Below are positions 33,230-46,289 of a DNA stretch of 64,000 nucleotides, in pieces. Within the stretch, counting starts at the first letter, position 1, and every line of letters begins with the position of its first letter. This DNA is from JAQUTK01 sp963677415 (GTDB taxonomy: Bacteria; Bacteroidota; Bacteroidia; Bacteroidales; JAQUTK01). The notes below the pieces were generated by a model. It saw only the letters and a list, made by a program, of their open reading frames with translations. It made no database searches and was not told the DNA's origin. Position numbers and translations under genes: made by a program. The DNA is taken from positions 62,001 to 126,000 of the forward strand of contig CAXXFJ010000013.1 of NCBI GenBank assembly GCA_963677415.2, read 5' to 3'.

Positions 33230-33262
33230 AAAGCCCCGATTCTTACATAGAACCGGGGCTTT
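33230..33262 (-). terminator. Terminator after the GH2 beta-galactosidase gene
   Basis: 14-bp arms AAAGCCCCGATTCT / AGAACCGGGGCTTT (one mismatch) with a 5-nt loop; TTTTCTTTGCTTT follows on the minus strand, 20 bp after the stop. Confidence 0.85.
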
Positions 33263-33281
33263 CCATCGTATGAATCGTTTA

Positions 33282-36200
33282 TCAGATCACAAACTTCACG
33301 ACATGAAGTCCATTACTATCTTTGATCTGAAGGAAATAAACGCCAGGAGAATATCCTTTCAAAGAGAAGGATACCTGACTCTCTTCTTGTTGCAAAAACT
33401 TCTGATCGCAAAGATTTCCATTAACAGTGACAATATGAATGACTGACAGAGGTTCAAAAGTACCTTGACATGTCACAGTAGCTGCTGCCCGGTCACAGAA
33501 AGCAGAGAAATCTTTTTTACTTGCACTGATCTCCTCTGCATGCGTATCAACCGACTTAGCCGAACGGATGCGCATGGAGTATGAATGTGTGCCGGAAGAG
33601 GGAACTAAATACTCAGTCAATGTGCCTGGTCCACAACTGGCATTACCCAATCCTCTTTGCATATAATCCAGATGCATATAGATATAAGGTTGCTCAACCA
33701 GAGCCCATTCATGCATACTGTTCATTAAGTCTGTATCAGTATATCTCAACGCGGAGAAACTTAATGAGTCACTGCTCGTTTCAATGAAAAGCCCTTCCCC
33801 ATCTGCATTTGTCAATTTAATCTCACGCACATTTTCCCTATTACCCATTGATTGAGGTTTGACAAAATGCTCCTGCATACCCTCCACCGTAGTCGTATAG
33901 CGACCGAGGTTCGAACCAGTCTTACGATCCACATAGTTTGCCTGAGGTCCTCTGGCGTAATATTCTACATTGTTGATCTCAGGAATGAGTTTCCAAACTA
34001 GTCCCATACGACGCAAATCGGAAGTCGTTGGTTTAAAGGTCACTTTAACATCCACGATACCATCTGCATTAAACGTATATTGCATGTCATAAGGGCATAA
34101 AGCATTCCTTGATGCATTCACTGTTACCGTTTTGTTATCAGCAGATTGAGAAAAAGAAAAAGATGATGCAGCAATAGCTACCTGACTATTTGTATCGGTA
34201 TACGTATCATTTTCAATATATCGATGATTATTGTAAACGAATCCACTACCAACTCCATTTCCACCGCCAGTATAAAGCATCTCTATACCGTCAAACTTCA
34301 ATGAAGTCAGTTCAGAGGAAGATCTACGGAACTTGGCCACCATATTTTCACCTGTTATAGTCATATAGGTAGAGGTGGTTCCCGTTACTACCAGGTCAGC
34401 CTTTGTAGAAGTCGGAAGTGCAGCCATATCTGGCTTTTTCGACAAAACAAACTGTTCGGAAGCAACAGCGTGACCCGCTTTTGCCCAAGTGGCATCTTCT
34501 TTCAACTGAGCATAGACATTCAATAAATATTCTGCATCTTGACCAATGACCGTTTGATATGGAATAATAATATTTGAAGTCAGCAAAGAACCAGGAGTCT
34601 TATATGGCATTGAAGTTGTATCACTTTCTACTACAACTCCGTCTTTCAGAATCTCCCAAGCCAGATTAAATGTATTCGTGTTCAAAAAAGAATATCGGTT
34701 GGAAAAAGAGAGCTGCTTCAAAGTTGCATTAAATCGGGTAAATGTGATGTACTGGTACACCTTCTTTACTTCAGCAAGTTTTTGTGTCTCAGCTCTATCA
34801 GCAGTAATGACTCCATTACTACAGAAGTTTCCTTGGCTAGGACCAGGGAAGTCGTACCCTGTATACAATCCTTTGATTGTTCCTGATTTGATCTCATCAG
34901 GATTATAAATCGCCTGATCTACCCAATCCCAGATACAACCACCAATGGTACGTTTACTATTTTCCATCACATCCCAGTAATCTCTCAGATTGCCAATGGC
35001 ATTACCCATAGCATGTGAATATTCACAGAGGAAGAGCGGTTTGGTCGAACCATTGGCATCCTGACCTTTCACCCAGTTTACATCCGGATACATCACAGAG
35101 TTCATATCACTGTAGTTACCTCCGGCACCTTCATAATGCACATAACGTGTATCCAAATTCTTGCACGCATTGTAAGTATGTTGGAAGTTTGCTCCTCCTC
35201 CACATTCATTACCCAACGACCAGAAGATTATTGCAGAGTGATTGCGATCGCGATAGACCATACGCTCCGTCCGATCGACAAATGCAGGGATCCACGAAGG
35301 CATTCCACTGATACCTTGATTAGCATGACATTCCACATCTGCTTCGCAACAAACATATATTCCATAGTAGTCAAACATCGCATACATCTTGTCTTGATTC
35401 GGATAGTGACTGGTACGAAGCATATTGATATTGTTTTGCTTAAACAGCAATACATCACGAAGCATGGAAGAGACATCAACGGCACGTCCGCGCAACGGAT
35501 CTGTGTCATGACGATTCACACCCTTGAGTCGTACACGACTTCCATTAATATACATGAGTGAGTTCTTGAATTCAATATTACGGAAACCGTATTTGGTCGA
35601 GAAGACTGACTCTTCTACATCGTTCTGATCGTATTGCGTCACAATCACAGTGTAAAGAATCGGAGTTTCTGCTGTCCAGAGTTGTAAGTCGGAAAGCCCT
35701 GTTGCTGAGAATACAAGAGATGATGTACTATCTCCTTCAGCAAAAGTAACTGTCTGAACCGGAAGTTCTCTGACGACATTCCCCGCAGGATCCAACAATG
35801 TGACACCCACCTTCTTTGTGACAGCTGTCTTATCACGGTTATCCACTTCTGCAGTCACTTTCATTGAACCAGAAGTGTATGAATCGGCTTCATTCAAAGT
35901 GCTTTGAATATAATGATCACGTACGAAAGTTTTTGGCGTTGCAGTGAGATAAACATCCCGATAGATACCGCTCATTCTAAACATATCCTGACATTCCAGA
36001 TAACTGCCATCAGACCAACGGAGCACCTGTACCGAGATATTATTTGATCCGGTATGAACCGCTTTGGTAATATCAAACTCATGATTATTGTTTGCACCCT
36101 GTGTATATCCGATATACACCCCGTTCACCCACACAAAAGCAGCACTATATATACCACCAAAGGTCACGAAAACCCTTTTCTGATCCCATCCTTCCGGTAA

Positions 36201-37154
36201 TTCAAAAGAACGTTTGTAAGAACCTACAGGATTGGCATCATACGTTCCGTTATTATCGCCACGAGGCACAATGCGGGGAGGCGTATTTGAGAAAGGATAT
36301 GCTACATTGGCATAAATAGGATCACCATACCCCTTCATCTCCCAGTTGGAAGGAACCTCAATCTGATCCCATGAAGAAACATCAAAGTCTTCTTTCCAGA
36401 AGTCCATCGGCCGTTGTTCAGGAGTACCTACATAGTTGAACTTCCAGTCTCCATTCAATAAGAGATAATTTGCCTTTTCAGGAGTAAGCCACGGAAGTGC
36501 ATAGTTTGCATCACTTTTCATTGCCTCGGTAGACGCATAAGGGATATAGGTGGCATGACCCTTTTCTTTGTTCTCTGCAAACATAGCTTCATTTTCCCAG
36601 TACTCACCTACAGGTATTTCAGGAGCAGATACCTCCTTGAATCGAAACCATGTATTCTCACCTGATGTAGTAACCAGAGTTAGATTTCCACTAGCATTCC
36701 ATGCATATACCTGGCTTCTGAAAGCATCTTTATCCGGAGAAATCTGGTAGACACCTGTCTGTCCTGCGACAGCCTTGAAGACAAACATCTGGTTTTCATA
36801 AGGAGAACCTTTTGTATCCCATTGCAAGAGAGTGCGACCGGAAGCATCATCCAAAGACTGACCGTAAAAGGTATTATTTATCTGCCAACTGTCAGCACCC
36901 GTTTGTTTAAATTGCCAGTACTGACCCATACTTTCTGCGTTTGGCGTTTCCATTATAATCCATGTATCATGGGCATAATTATTACCATTACCAAATGCCT
37001 TTGTCTGATCGGCAGTGACGATTGAGTAATACTTAGATTCATCGAATGAGACTTGTGCGCTTACCTTACTACTCCATAATGAAATAGTGATAGCTCCTAA
37101 AGCTAAAAACAGATAACAATTGGAAAGAATCTTTCTGAATGTTGATTTCTTCAT
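33282..37154 (-). CDS. Secreted GH2 beta-galactosidase with lectin-like domain and sorting-type tail
   Basis: A 1290-aa exported glycosidase. Signal peptide about 1-33 (ends SSKVSA). Residues 35-165 resemble a ricin-B-type carbohydrate-binding domain (YWQFKQTGADSWQINN, GRTLLQWDTKG). From 180 on it is a long-type LacZ-like GH2: sugar-binding domain (LLLNGDWKFNYVG, VPSNWEMKGYGDPIYAN), TIM barrel with acid/base Glu in FWSLGNECGGG (about 648) and nucleophile Glu in FLCEYSHAMGNA (about 711), then a small-chain beta-sandwich (MGLVWKL, YYARGPQANYVDRK). The last 80 residues form a beta domain ending SPGVYFLQIKDSNGLHVVKF, like type IX sorting tails. It is predicted to remove terminal beta-galactose from host or plant glycans. 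Single gene with its own terminator. Confidence 0.92.
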   Translation of the reverse strand: MKKSTFRKILSNCYLFLALGAITISLWSSKVSAQVSFDESKYYSIVTADQTKAFGNGNNYAHDTWIIMETPNAESMGQYWQFKQTGADSWQINNTFYGQSLDDASGRTLLQWDTKGSPYENQMFVFKAVAGQTGVYQISPDKDAFRSQVYAWNASGNLTLVTTSGENTWFRFKEVSAPEIPVGEYWENEAMFAENKEKGHATYIPYASTEAMKSDANYALPWLTPEKANYLLLNGDWKFNYVGTPEQRPMDFWKEDFDVSSWDQIEVPSNWEMKGYGDPIYANVAYPFSNTPPRIVPRGDNNGTYDANPVGSYKRSFELPEGWDQKRVFVTFGGIYSAAFVWVNGVYIGYTQGANNNHEFDITKAVHTGSNNISVQVLRWSDGSYLECQDMFRMSGIYRDVYLTATPKTFVRDHYIQSTLNEADSYTSGSMKVTAEVDNRDKTAVTKKVGVTLLDPAGNVVRELPVQTVTFAEGDSTSSLVFSATGLSDLQLWTAETPILYTVIVTQYDQNDVEESVFSTKYGFRNIEFKNSLMYINGSRVRLKGVNRHDTDPLRGRAVDVSSMLRDVLLFKQNNINMLRTSHYPNQDKMYAMFDYYGIYVCCEADVECHANQGISGMPSWIPAFVDRTERMVYRDRNHSAIIFWSLGNECGGGANFQHTYNACKNLDTRYVHYEGAGGNYSDMNSVMYPDVNWVKGQDANGSTKPLFLCEYSHAMGNAIGNLRDYWDVMENSKRTIGGCIWDWVDQAIYNPDEIKSGTIKGLYTGYDFPGPSQGNFCSNGVITADRAETQKLAEVKKVYQYITFTRFNATLKQLSFSNRYSFLNTNTFNLAWEILKDGVVVESDTTSMPYKTPGSLLTSNIIIPYQTVIGQDAEYLLNVYAQLKEDATWAKAGHAVASEQFVLSKKPDMAALPTSTKADLVVTGTTSTYMTITGENMVAKFRRSSSELTSLKFDGIEMLYTGGGNGVGSGFVYNNHRYIENDTYTDTNSQVAIAASSFSFSQSADNKTVTVNASRNALCPYDMQYTFNADGIVDVKVTFKPTTSDLRRMGLVWKLIPEINNVEYYARGPQANYVDRKTGSNLGRYTTTVEGMQEHFVKPQSMGNRENVREIKLTNADGEGLFIETSSDSLSFSALRYTDTDLMNSMHEWALVEQPYIYMHLDYMQRGLGNASCGPGTLTEYLVPSSGTHSYSMRIRSAKSVDTHAEEISASKKDFSAFCDRAAATVTCQGTFEPLSVIHIVTVNGNLCDQKFLQQEESQVSFSLKGYSPGVYFLQIKDSNGLHVVKFVI

Positions 37155-37441
37155 GCTAAACGGGTATTTAAATAAATGATTATTCTTTTTATACTGATTC
37201 CGTAGAAACCGGACACACGTTAGTTATACTAACTTTCTGGCTGGAAAAGCCTTTAAAAAATGGTTTACTAAGAACTTTATCTTGCGAAAGTATCATTTTT
37301 TTCCTTAATAACAAAGACTCTATCTCAGTTTTTAATTATTTCAATAAAGTACCATACTATTTTCAGTCTGAGTATGACAATTCTGTCTTGTTCACCGTGG
37401 GAAAATACCCTGAATTATTTACATAAAAGAGGCTCAAATAA
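37155..37441. other. Intergenic region between divergent genes
   Basis: AT-rich, no ORF. A TACTTTCG (minus strand, about 37285-37292) could be a weak -7 element for the GH2 gene, giving a roughly 130-nt leader. Confidence 0.4.
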
Positions 37442-37472
37442 TTTGTAATCAAAAAAACAATGATTACTTTTG
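37442..37472 (+). promoter_or_regulatory. Consensus promoter of the HU-CCDC81/SPOR gene
   Basis: TTTG (37442-37445), 19-nt spacer, TACTTTTG (37465-37472): an exact Bacteroides match. The likely start codon is 6 nt on, so the mRNA may be leaderless. Confidence 0.7.
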
Positions 37473-37477
37473 CAACA

Positions 37478-38585
37478 ATGGTGGAACTAATTACATATCT
37501 GGAAAAACTAATACTGACCCACAACTGTGTCATTATTCCTGAGTTAGGTGGCTTTGTCATTCATCAAAAGAGAAGCCAGAATCCAGGGGAATGAGCATCT
37601 TATCTTGCCTCCTGCTAAAGAAATTGGTTTCAACACGGAACTAAAACACAATGATGGTCTTCTTGCAGAAATGTACATGAGAGCACATCATGTTGATTAT
37701 CCTCCTGCCTGCATCATGCTTGAAAAAGATGTAAGGAGTTTAAAAACTCATTTAAATCAAAAGCGGAGTGTGAGTCTTGGGAAAATAGGAAGACTCTTTT
37801 TGAATGAACTTTCCGTCATTCAGTATGAATGTTCCGCCGAATTGGTATTTCCTGAATACTATGGTCTGGCACCTTTCCGCTGCCTTGAATTGCGATATTT
37901 AGAGCATCCAAAGAGTATGCCTCTCGCGCCCAAAGAAAAAGAAGATTACATTCAGATCCGAATCCATCGCTCATTCATACGCCAGATTGCTGCTTGCGCT
38001 GCCGCGATACTACTTTTCGTCCTGATTTCTACTCCGGTTAAGACTCCTACTGCCGACTATGCATCTATCTTATACGCTAATAATGCAAATAAGGGAAGAG
38101 AAGTCATTACAGAGACACCGGCAGAGACTACCATTAATGCAAGCATCACCGATATTTCGGCAGACTCCACCATTACTGCATCTATCACAGATACTTCAGC
38201 AGATACGGTTGCTTCGTACGTTGGAGAAACTTCAGCTAATTTACTTGCTGCTAACACTGCAACTCCGGTACAAAAGAGTGAACCGATACTCTCCCAGCCC
38301 CAACCGAAAGCTGCACAACCCGTGCAGGAAGTTGCTCCTGCTAAACCAAGTGGGCGTACCTATTATATCATTGTTGGAAGTGTGGAAACAATAAAAGCTG
38401 CAGAAAATCAGGTAGTACAGCAGAAAGCGAAAGGATATGACAAAGCCGGATATATCCAACGGGACGGAAGAATACGTGTTTACGTTAATTCCTTTTCTGA
38501 GAAAAAAGTAGGAGAAGAATATGTAATAGATTTCCGAAAAGATCATCCGGAACATACAGATGCCTGGTTATTTAGCGCCCGTTAA
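37478..38585 (+). pseudogene. HU-CCDC81/SPOR-domain protein with a frameshift near its start
   Basis: A membrane protein of Bacteroidetes with an N-terminal HU-CCDC81 pair, one membrane helix and a C-terminal SPOR (peptidoglycan-binding) domain. The expected start MVELITYLEKLILTHNCV and IIPELGGFVIHQK lies at 37478 but stops at 37592. The rest (EARIQGNEHLILPPAKEIGF onward) is one base out of frame. Removing one A from the AAAA at 37566-37569 would restore a 368-aa protein reading HQREARIQG. Helix AACAAAILLFVLIS is near 150; an Ala/Thr/Ser-rich linker carries ITDTSADT repeats; SPOR runs RTYYIIVGSVE to the end. It may be a true mutation, a phase-variable tract or a sequence error. If intact it would link envelope and cell division. 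The 3' end overlaps the convergent gene by 14 bp. Confidence 0.82.
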
Positions 38586-39741
38586 ACTCTCCTTCTATCT
38601 CCACTAACAAATTAGCACGGCAAACTTCAGCCTGCACATAATTGATACAGCATTCTGTTCCATACTCCTGTTCACAGATTTTTTGCACAATAGGAAAGTC
38701 TTGCTTGTCTTTGATATATACCCTCAGATAAGAAAGAGCTTTCGACTGATTCATATTGATTACAGAAGAAGCAACTATTGAAGCCGCTGGTGCCATAAGG
38801 GACGTTATATTGCAGATTGTTTGCATTGTTTGTCCGGAAACATCTCCTACACATACGGTTTCTTGTCCAAGTATAGAAGCTGTGCCTGAGATAAAGAAAG
38901 CCGTTTGCTCCTTCTCTTGCAATACTTTTCCCCGTTCAAAGAGAGGAGTCTTCTTCTGCTCTTCCAGCAATGGATTCCCGATAAGCACTTCCTGTCCGTA
39001 ATTGTATGCATCAATCTGATTCGGGTTGCTTAATTCAAAGGATACATCTCGTAGAGAATCAGAAATTGCTATAAAACTAATCGTTATCACGCCATGGCTT
39101 GATCCGATACCAGTAGCAGCAGGATATCCGGTCTCTTTTTTGTAATACGAATAGTATTTTTGACGGATCTCATTAAAGACCTGATAATTCTGATAAGTCT
39201 TTCCATCTACATCCACTTCATCGACGAGACGAGGTATATAATTCCACTGACGTACCACCTGATCCATAGAAAACTGCTCTTTGGATAAAATGGATTGCAT
39301 AATGGAAAAAGCAGACTCAGACTGTATCTTCAGGGATGGAATATACTCATTGGGTAAAATATCCATGGCTAATCCTGCGGAAAACAAGTAGCGATTTTCA
39401 CCTTCCGAAGCAATGGAATAGCATATTTCATTGTTCCACTTCTTGTAGTCAACATTCACAGTGATATCCGTTGAACACACTTCTAATGCAACTAAAGAAT
39501 TATTGGCAGGAGCTTGTGCTAACACACACAATGGTAATCCTTCAAAGTGATTCTTGAAGAGTGCGATAGTCTCCATTTTCTTCTGAAAGAAATCCACATC
39601 ATCTTCTGAATGAACAAAAACATTCAGATACAACAGATTTACATCTGCCGCATACGATTGAACTGATTCAAGAGTGGATTGTAACTGATCGGAAAAAGTT
39701 CCAGTATTCTTCGGGAGTAAGACTATATAATTGCGTTTCAT
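38572..39741 (-). CDS. Chorismatase-like / Rid-fold protein
   Basis: A 389-aa soluble protein resembling FkbO/Hyg5 chorismatases and XanB2/DarB proteins, enzymes with a YjgF/Rid-like fold that release pyruvate from chorismate or aryl precursors. Seen: an N-terminal domain with no clear motif, then TGYPAATGIGSSHGVITISF (about residue 205) in the place of the family's substrate loop, FISGTASILG, and a C-terminal VQAEVCRANLLVEIEGE that matches the end of Rid proteins. Bacteroides members are often labelled endoribonuclease L-PSP; chorismate chemistry is my inference. It has its own TAATTTTG promoter element 22 bp upstream. Confidence 0.7.
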   Translation of the reverse strand: MKRNYIVLLPKNTGTFSDQLQSTLESVQSYAADVNLLYLNVFVHSEDDVDFFQKKMETIALFKNHFEGLPLCVLAQAPANNSLVALEVCSTDITVNVDYKKWNNEICYSIASEGENRYLFSAGLAMDILPNEYIPSLKIQSESAFSIMQSILSKEQFSMDQVVRQWNYIPRLVDEVDVDGKTYQNYQVFNEIRQKYYSYYKKETGYPAATGIGSSHGVITISFIAISDSLRDVSFELSNPNQIDAYNYGQEVLIGNPLLEEQKKTPLFERGKVLQEKEQTAFFISGTASILGQETVCVGDVSGQTMQTICNITSLMAPAASIVASSVINMNQSKALSYLRVYIKDKQDFPIVQKICEQEYGTECCINYVQAEVCRANLLVEIEGEFNGR

Positions 39742-39763
39742 TTGATTCTTTCTATTCGAGATG

Positions 39764-39771
39764 CAAAATTA
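39764..39771 (-). promoter_or_regulatory. Predicted promoter -7 element of the chorismatase-like gene
   Basis: TAATTTTG on the minus strand, 22 bp upstream of the start codon. Confidence 0.5.
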
Positions 39772-39862
39772 GTAAATAGATTCAATGACGCAAAATTAAA
39801 TCTGAATTTATGAAAAGGAGCCACAGATAAAAGGGGTTTAATAGCATATGTGCAAACAAATG

Positions 39863-41233
39863 CTAGTCAATCGGATAGTTTATGAGCACGACTTTCTTTT
39901 TGCGCCATTTTCCCGAATAGTAATAAATAAGAGTAACAAGCAAAGCAATAACCCATGAAACAACAATCGACCACCAGATCCCAACTTCACCCGACATACT
40001 GCTCCAGTAATAGGCTAAGGGCAAACGGATCAACCAAAGTGAGACAATACTTACTATCATCGGAAACAGTGTATCTCCTACTCCTCTCAAAAAGCCATTA
40101 AGAACACTTACAAAAGAATTGAGCAGATAAAAACAAAAAATAATCAGTAAGTACGTGTAACCGATCTCAACAACCGAAGATTCATCATTGAACAGTAAAA
40201 TAGCCTGTTTGCCAAAGAAGAAAGCAAGAAGTGCGACAACAGCACTGATCAATAAACACCAAAAAAGAGAGATATATAATCCCTTCAAAGCTCTTTGCTG
40301 GTTTTTAGCTCCAAAGTTTTGTCCGGCAAAGGTAGCCAAAGCACTTCCTAATGTCAGCATCGGCTGAGCAATAATTGATTCAATCCTACCGACTGCACCA
40401 TAAGCCGTCAATGTATCCGTGCCGAAACTGTTCACTATTGAGAGAAGTGCTACCATTCCCAATGCGATAGATGATTGCTGAATACCTGAAGGGATTCCAA
40501 GTTTAATTCCCTGTTTAAAAAGTGAAAGGTCAAAACAGAATGTTTTCCTGGTAAAGGAAAGAATCGCATGATTTCGGTTCAAATAAAAAGCCGAAAGCAG
40601 CAAAGCTGTTGCCTGAGCAATCAGTGTGGAATAAGCTGCACCTTCGACCCCATATCCCAGATAAGCTACAAACAAAAGATCCAGGATCAGATTCAATAAA
40701 ACCGAGATTAGCATCAGATAAAGCGGGGTAAACGAATCTCCGGCTCCCCTCAATATGGATATGAATCCATTGAACGTGATATAAAAGACGGTCCCCGCAA
40801 TGTAGATACGAAAATAGGTGATCGCTTGCGGCAGTACATCTTCCGGAGTACCTATAAATCGGAAGATCTCTTCCGAGAAGAAGATCCCCAGCATAGCAAT
40901 AATTACTCCGGCAGCAAATAAGAAGATGAAATAAGTTGAAGATATACGCTGAACCTGCTTGTATTGCATGCCACCGTAATAATGAGCGACCAACACCGAA
41001 ATGCCTCCTCCAATGCCAATCACCAGAGAAATCAAAAAATAAAACAAAGGATAAGAGGCTGTGACAGCAGCCAAAGCCTCTTTCCCTATATACTGTCCAA
41101 CAATGATACTATCAATGATCTGATAGAGCTGTTGCAACACATTGGCGAGCAACAAAGGAATTGCAAAATGAAGTAAGACAGGAGATACCTTTCCCCGTGT
41201 CAGATTTTCCTTTATACCTTCCTTCTTCTTCAC
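39863..41233 (-). CDS. MATE family efflux transporter
   Basis: A 456-aa inner-membrane transporter with 12 helices in two halves, the MATE fold that exports cationic drugs or metabolites against Na+ or H+. Characteristic: a basic start followed by FAIPLLLANVLQQLYQIIDS and IVGQYIGKEALAAVTASYPL, and in the second half LTAYGAVGRIESIIAQPML and FAGQNFGAKNQQRALKG. The ettA stop is 12 bp upstream, so the two are probably one transcript. The substrate cannot be predicted. Confidence 0.93.
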   Translation of the reverse strand: MKKKEGIKENLTRGKVSPVLLHFAIPLLLANVLQQLYQIIDSIIVGQYIGKEALAAVTASYPLFYFLISLVIGIGGGISVLVAHYYGGMQYKQVQRISSTYFIFLFAAGVIIAMLGIFFSEEIFRFIGTPEDVLPQAITYFRIYIAGTVFYITFNGFISILRGAGDSFTPLYLMLISVLLNLILDLLFVAYLGYGVEGAAYSTLIAQATALLLSAFYLNRNHAILSFTRKTFCFDLSLFKQGIKLGIPSGIQQSSIALGMVALLSIVNSFGTDTLTAYGAVGRIESIIAQPMLTLGSALATFAGQNFGAKNQQRALKGLYISLFWCLLISAVVALLAFFFGKQAILLFNDESSVVEIGYTYLLIIFCFYLLNSFVSVLNGFLRGVGDTLFPMIVSIVSLWLIRLPLAYYWSSMSGEVGIWWSIVVSWVIALLVTLIYYYSGKWRKKKVVLINYPID

Positions 41234-41245
41234 CAGCAGATATGA

Positions 41246-42931
41246 TTAGTCCATCAGTTTTCTGTAACGGATACGTTTAGGCTCTTCATCACCCATACGT
41301 TTCCGCTTGTTCTCTTCATATTCAGAGTACGAACCTTCAAAATAGAAGACTTCAGAGTTACCTTCAAAAGCAAGGATATGTGTGCAGATACGATCCAGAA
41401 ACCAGCGGTCATGCGAGATAACAACAGCACATCCTGCAAATTCCTCCAATCCTTCTTCCAAAGCCCTGAGCGTATTGACATCAATATCATTGGTAGGCTC
41501 ATCCAACAAAAGGACATTCCCTTCTTCCTTCAAAGCCATTGCCAGATGGAGTCGGTTTCTTTCACCACCCGACAGCACCCCACAGAGTTTCTCCTGGTCA
41601 CCACCTGTAAAGTTAAACCGGGAAAGAAAAGCTCTTGCATTGATATCCCGATTACCCATACGGATCAGTTCGGTGCCACCGGAGACTACCGCATACACAC
41701 TCTTATTAGCTTCAATGCCTTTATGTGATTGATCCACATAAGCGATCTTCACCGTTTCACCCACTTCAAAGCTACCGGTATCTGCTTTCTCCAACCCCAT
41801 AATCAGACGGAAAAGTGTTGTTTTACCGGCACCGTTCGGACCGATGACACCCACAATCCCATTAGGAGGCAAGGAGAACTGGAGATTCTCAAAGAGAAGT
41901 TTTTCACCATAAGCCTTGCTGACCCCATTCACCTCAATGACTTTATTACCAAGGCGCGGACCGTTGGGTATAAATATCTCAAGTTTCTCTTCTTTATCTT
42001 TCTGATCTTCGTTGAGCAGTTTGTCGTATGAATTCAAACGCGCTTTTCCTTTTGCATGACGGGCTTTCGGAGCCATCCGCACCCAATCCAGTTCGCGCTC
42101 CAGCGTCTTACGGCGTTTACTCGCAGTTTTCTCCTCTTGTTCCATGCGTTGCGTCTTCTGTTCCAGCCAGGCAGTATAATTTCCTTTCCACGGAATACCT
42201 TCCCCACGGTCCAGCTCAAGAATCCAGCCAGCCACATGATCCAGGAAGTAACGGTCATGGGTAATTGCAATAACCGTACCCGGATACTGATTCAAGTGTT
42301 GTTCCAACCAGTCGATAGACTCGGCATCCAAGTGGTTGGTCGGCTCATCCAGCAACAAGATATCAGGTTGCTGCAACAGCAAACGGCAAAGAGCAACACG
42401 ACGGCGCTCACCACCGGAAAGATTCTTTACCAACTGATCTTCAGGCGGACAACGCAGCGCATCCATGGCACGATCCAGTTTGCTATCCAGATTCCATGCA
42501 TCAGTCGCATCAATCTTATCCTGCAACTCCGCTTGTCTGGCAAAAAGGATCTCCATCTTATCGGCATCCTCATAATATTCTGGTTCGGCAAACTTCAGAT
42601 TTATCTCTTCATACTCTGCAAGGACATCCACAATCCCTTGCACACCTTCCATCACAATATCTTTTACTGTCTTCTCGTCATCCAAATGAGGTTCCTGCTC
42701 GAGATATCCTACAGAATAACCCGGCGAAAAGACCACTTGCCCCTGAAAGCTCTTCTCTAAGCCGGCAATAATCTTTAATAACGTGGACTTACCTGAACCA
42801 TTCAATCCGATGATACCAATCTTTGCTCCATAGAAAAAGGAGAGATAGATATTCTTCAAGACCTGTTTATTGGGTTGAAAAGCCTTGCTGACCCCAACCA
42901 TCGAGAAAATTACTTTTTTGTCATCAGCCAT
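41246..42931 (-). CDS. ettA: ABC-F translation factor EttA
   Basis: A 561-aa cytoplasmic protein with two ATP-binding cassettes and no membrane domain; it binds the ribosomal E site and gates the first peptide bond in response to ADP/ATP. First cassette: GLNGSGKSTLLKI (about 43), NLSGGERRRVALC, LLLDEPTNHLD. Between cassettes is the arm/linker with MEQEEKTASKRRKTLEREL and MAPKARHAKGKARL. Second cassette: GPNGAGKTTLFRLIMG, LSGGERNRLHLAMAL, LLLDEPTNDIDVNTLRALE. This set and length separate EttA from Uup and YheS. Promoter element TAATTTTG lies 33 bp upstream. Confidence 0.95.
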   Translation of the reverse strand: MADDKKVIFSMVGVSKAFQPNKQVLKNIYLSFFYGAKIGIIGLNGSGKSTLLKIIAGLEKSFQGQVVFSPGYSVGYLEQEPHLDDEKTVKDIVMEGVQGIVDVLAEYEEINLKFAEPEYYEDADKMEILFARQAELQDKIDATDAWNLDSKLDRAMDALRCPPEDQLVKNLSGGERRRVALCRLLLQQPDILLLDEPTNHLDAESIDWLEQHLNQYPGTVIAITHDRYFLDHVAGWILELDRGEGIPWKGNYTAWLEQKTQRMEQEEKTASKRRKTLERELDWVRMAPKARHAKGKARLNSYDKLLNEDQKDKEEKLEIFIPNGPRLGNKVIEVNGVSKAYGEKLLFENLQFSLPPNGIVGVIGPNGAGKTTLFRLIMGLEKADTGSFEVGETVKIAYVDQSHKGIEANKSVYAVVSGGTELIRMGNRDINARAFLSRFNFTGGDQEKLCGVLSGGERNRLHLAMALKEEGNVLLLDEPTNDIDVNTLRALEEGLEEFAGCAVVISHDRWFLDRICTHILAFEGNSEVFYFEGSYSEYEENKRKRMGDEEPKRIRYRKLMD

Positions 42932-42964
42932 ATATACAATCTTGTCAATTAATTAATAAGGTTG

Positions 42965-42972
42965 CAAAATTA
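42965..42972 (-). promoter_or_regulatory. Predicted ettA promoter -7 element
   Basis: TAATTTTG on the minus strand, 33 bp before the start codon. Confidence 0.5.
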
Positions 42973-43025
42973 CACAATTTCAGCACACTCTCGTTGATTT
43001 TCAATGAAAGTACTTCAAGCATCCC

Positions 43026-43066
43026 TAAAAAAAGAGAGTCCCTCAGTAATTAAACTGAAGGACTCT
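43026..43066 (-). terminator. rRNA operon terminator
   Basis: 13-bp arms (AGAGTCCCTCAGT / ACTGAAGGACTCT, one mismatch) followed on the minus strand by a T-rich run, 11 bp after the 5S end. Confidence 0.9.
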
Positions 43067-43076
43067 GGGAAAAAAT

Positions 43077-43184
<108 letters not shown>

Positions 43185-43235
43185 AAATATCGAGACATGA
43201 TGTAAGTTGATTCTAATAAATACAGCCTGCGCTGA

Positions 43236-46113
<2,878 letters not shown>

Positions 46114-46196
46114 TCTCTTTCAGCTCTATACTGAATTTATTACAATCAACTTTATTACATCATGTCAAAGAACGATCTCAGTCTATACTGAGTGTG

Positions 46197-46270
46197 TGGA
46201 GAATAACGGATTCGAACCGTTGACCCCCTGCGTGCAAGGCAGGTGCTCTAGCCAGCTGAGCTAATCCCCC
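46197..46270 (-). tRNA. tRNA-Ala (anticodon TGC)
   Basis: A cloverleaf of 74 nt: acceptor GGGGGAT pairs with ATTCTCC, anticodon loop CTTGCAC, T-loop GGTTCGAATCC. The CCA end is not encoded (A followed by CAC). In the 16S-23S spacer. Confidence 0.95.
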
Positions 46271-46289
46271 GAATTATCATATCCCAGGG

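Noticed and set aside
38059..38394. 111-aa frame in the HU-CCDC81/SPOR gene
   Set aside because: An alternate frame of the low-complexity linker; it does not restore either conserved domain.
42056..42760. 234-aa open frame antisense to ettA
   Set aside because: A shadow frame of a highly conserved gene.
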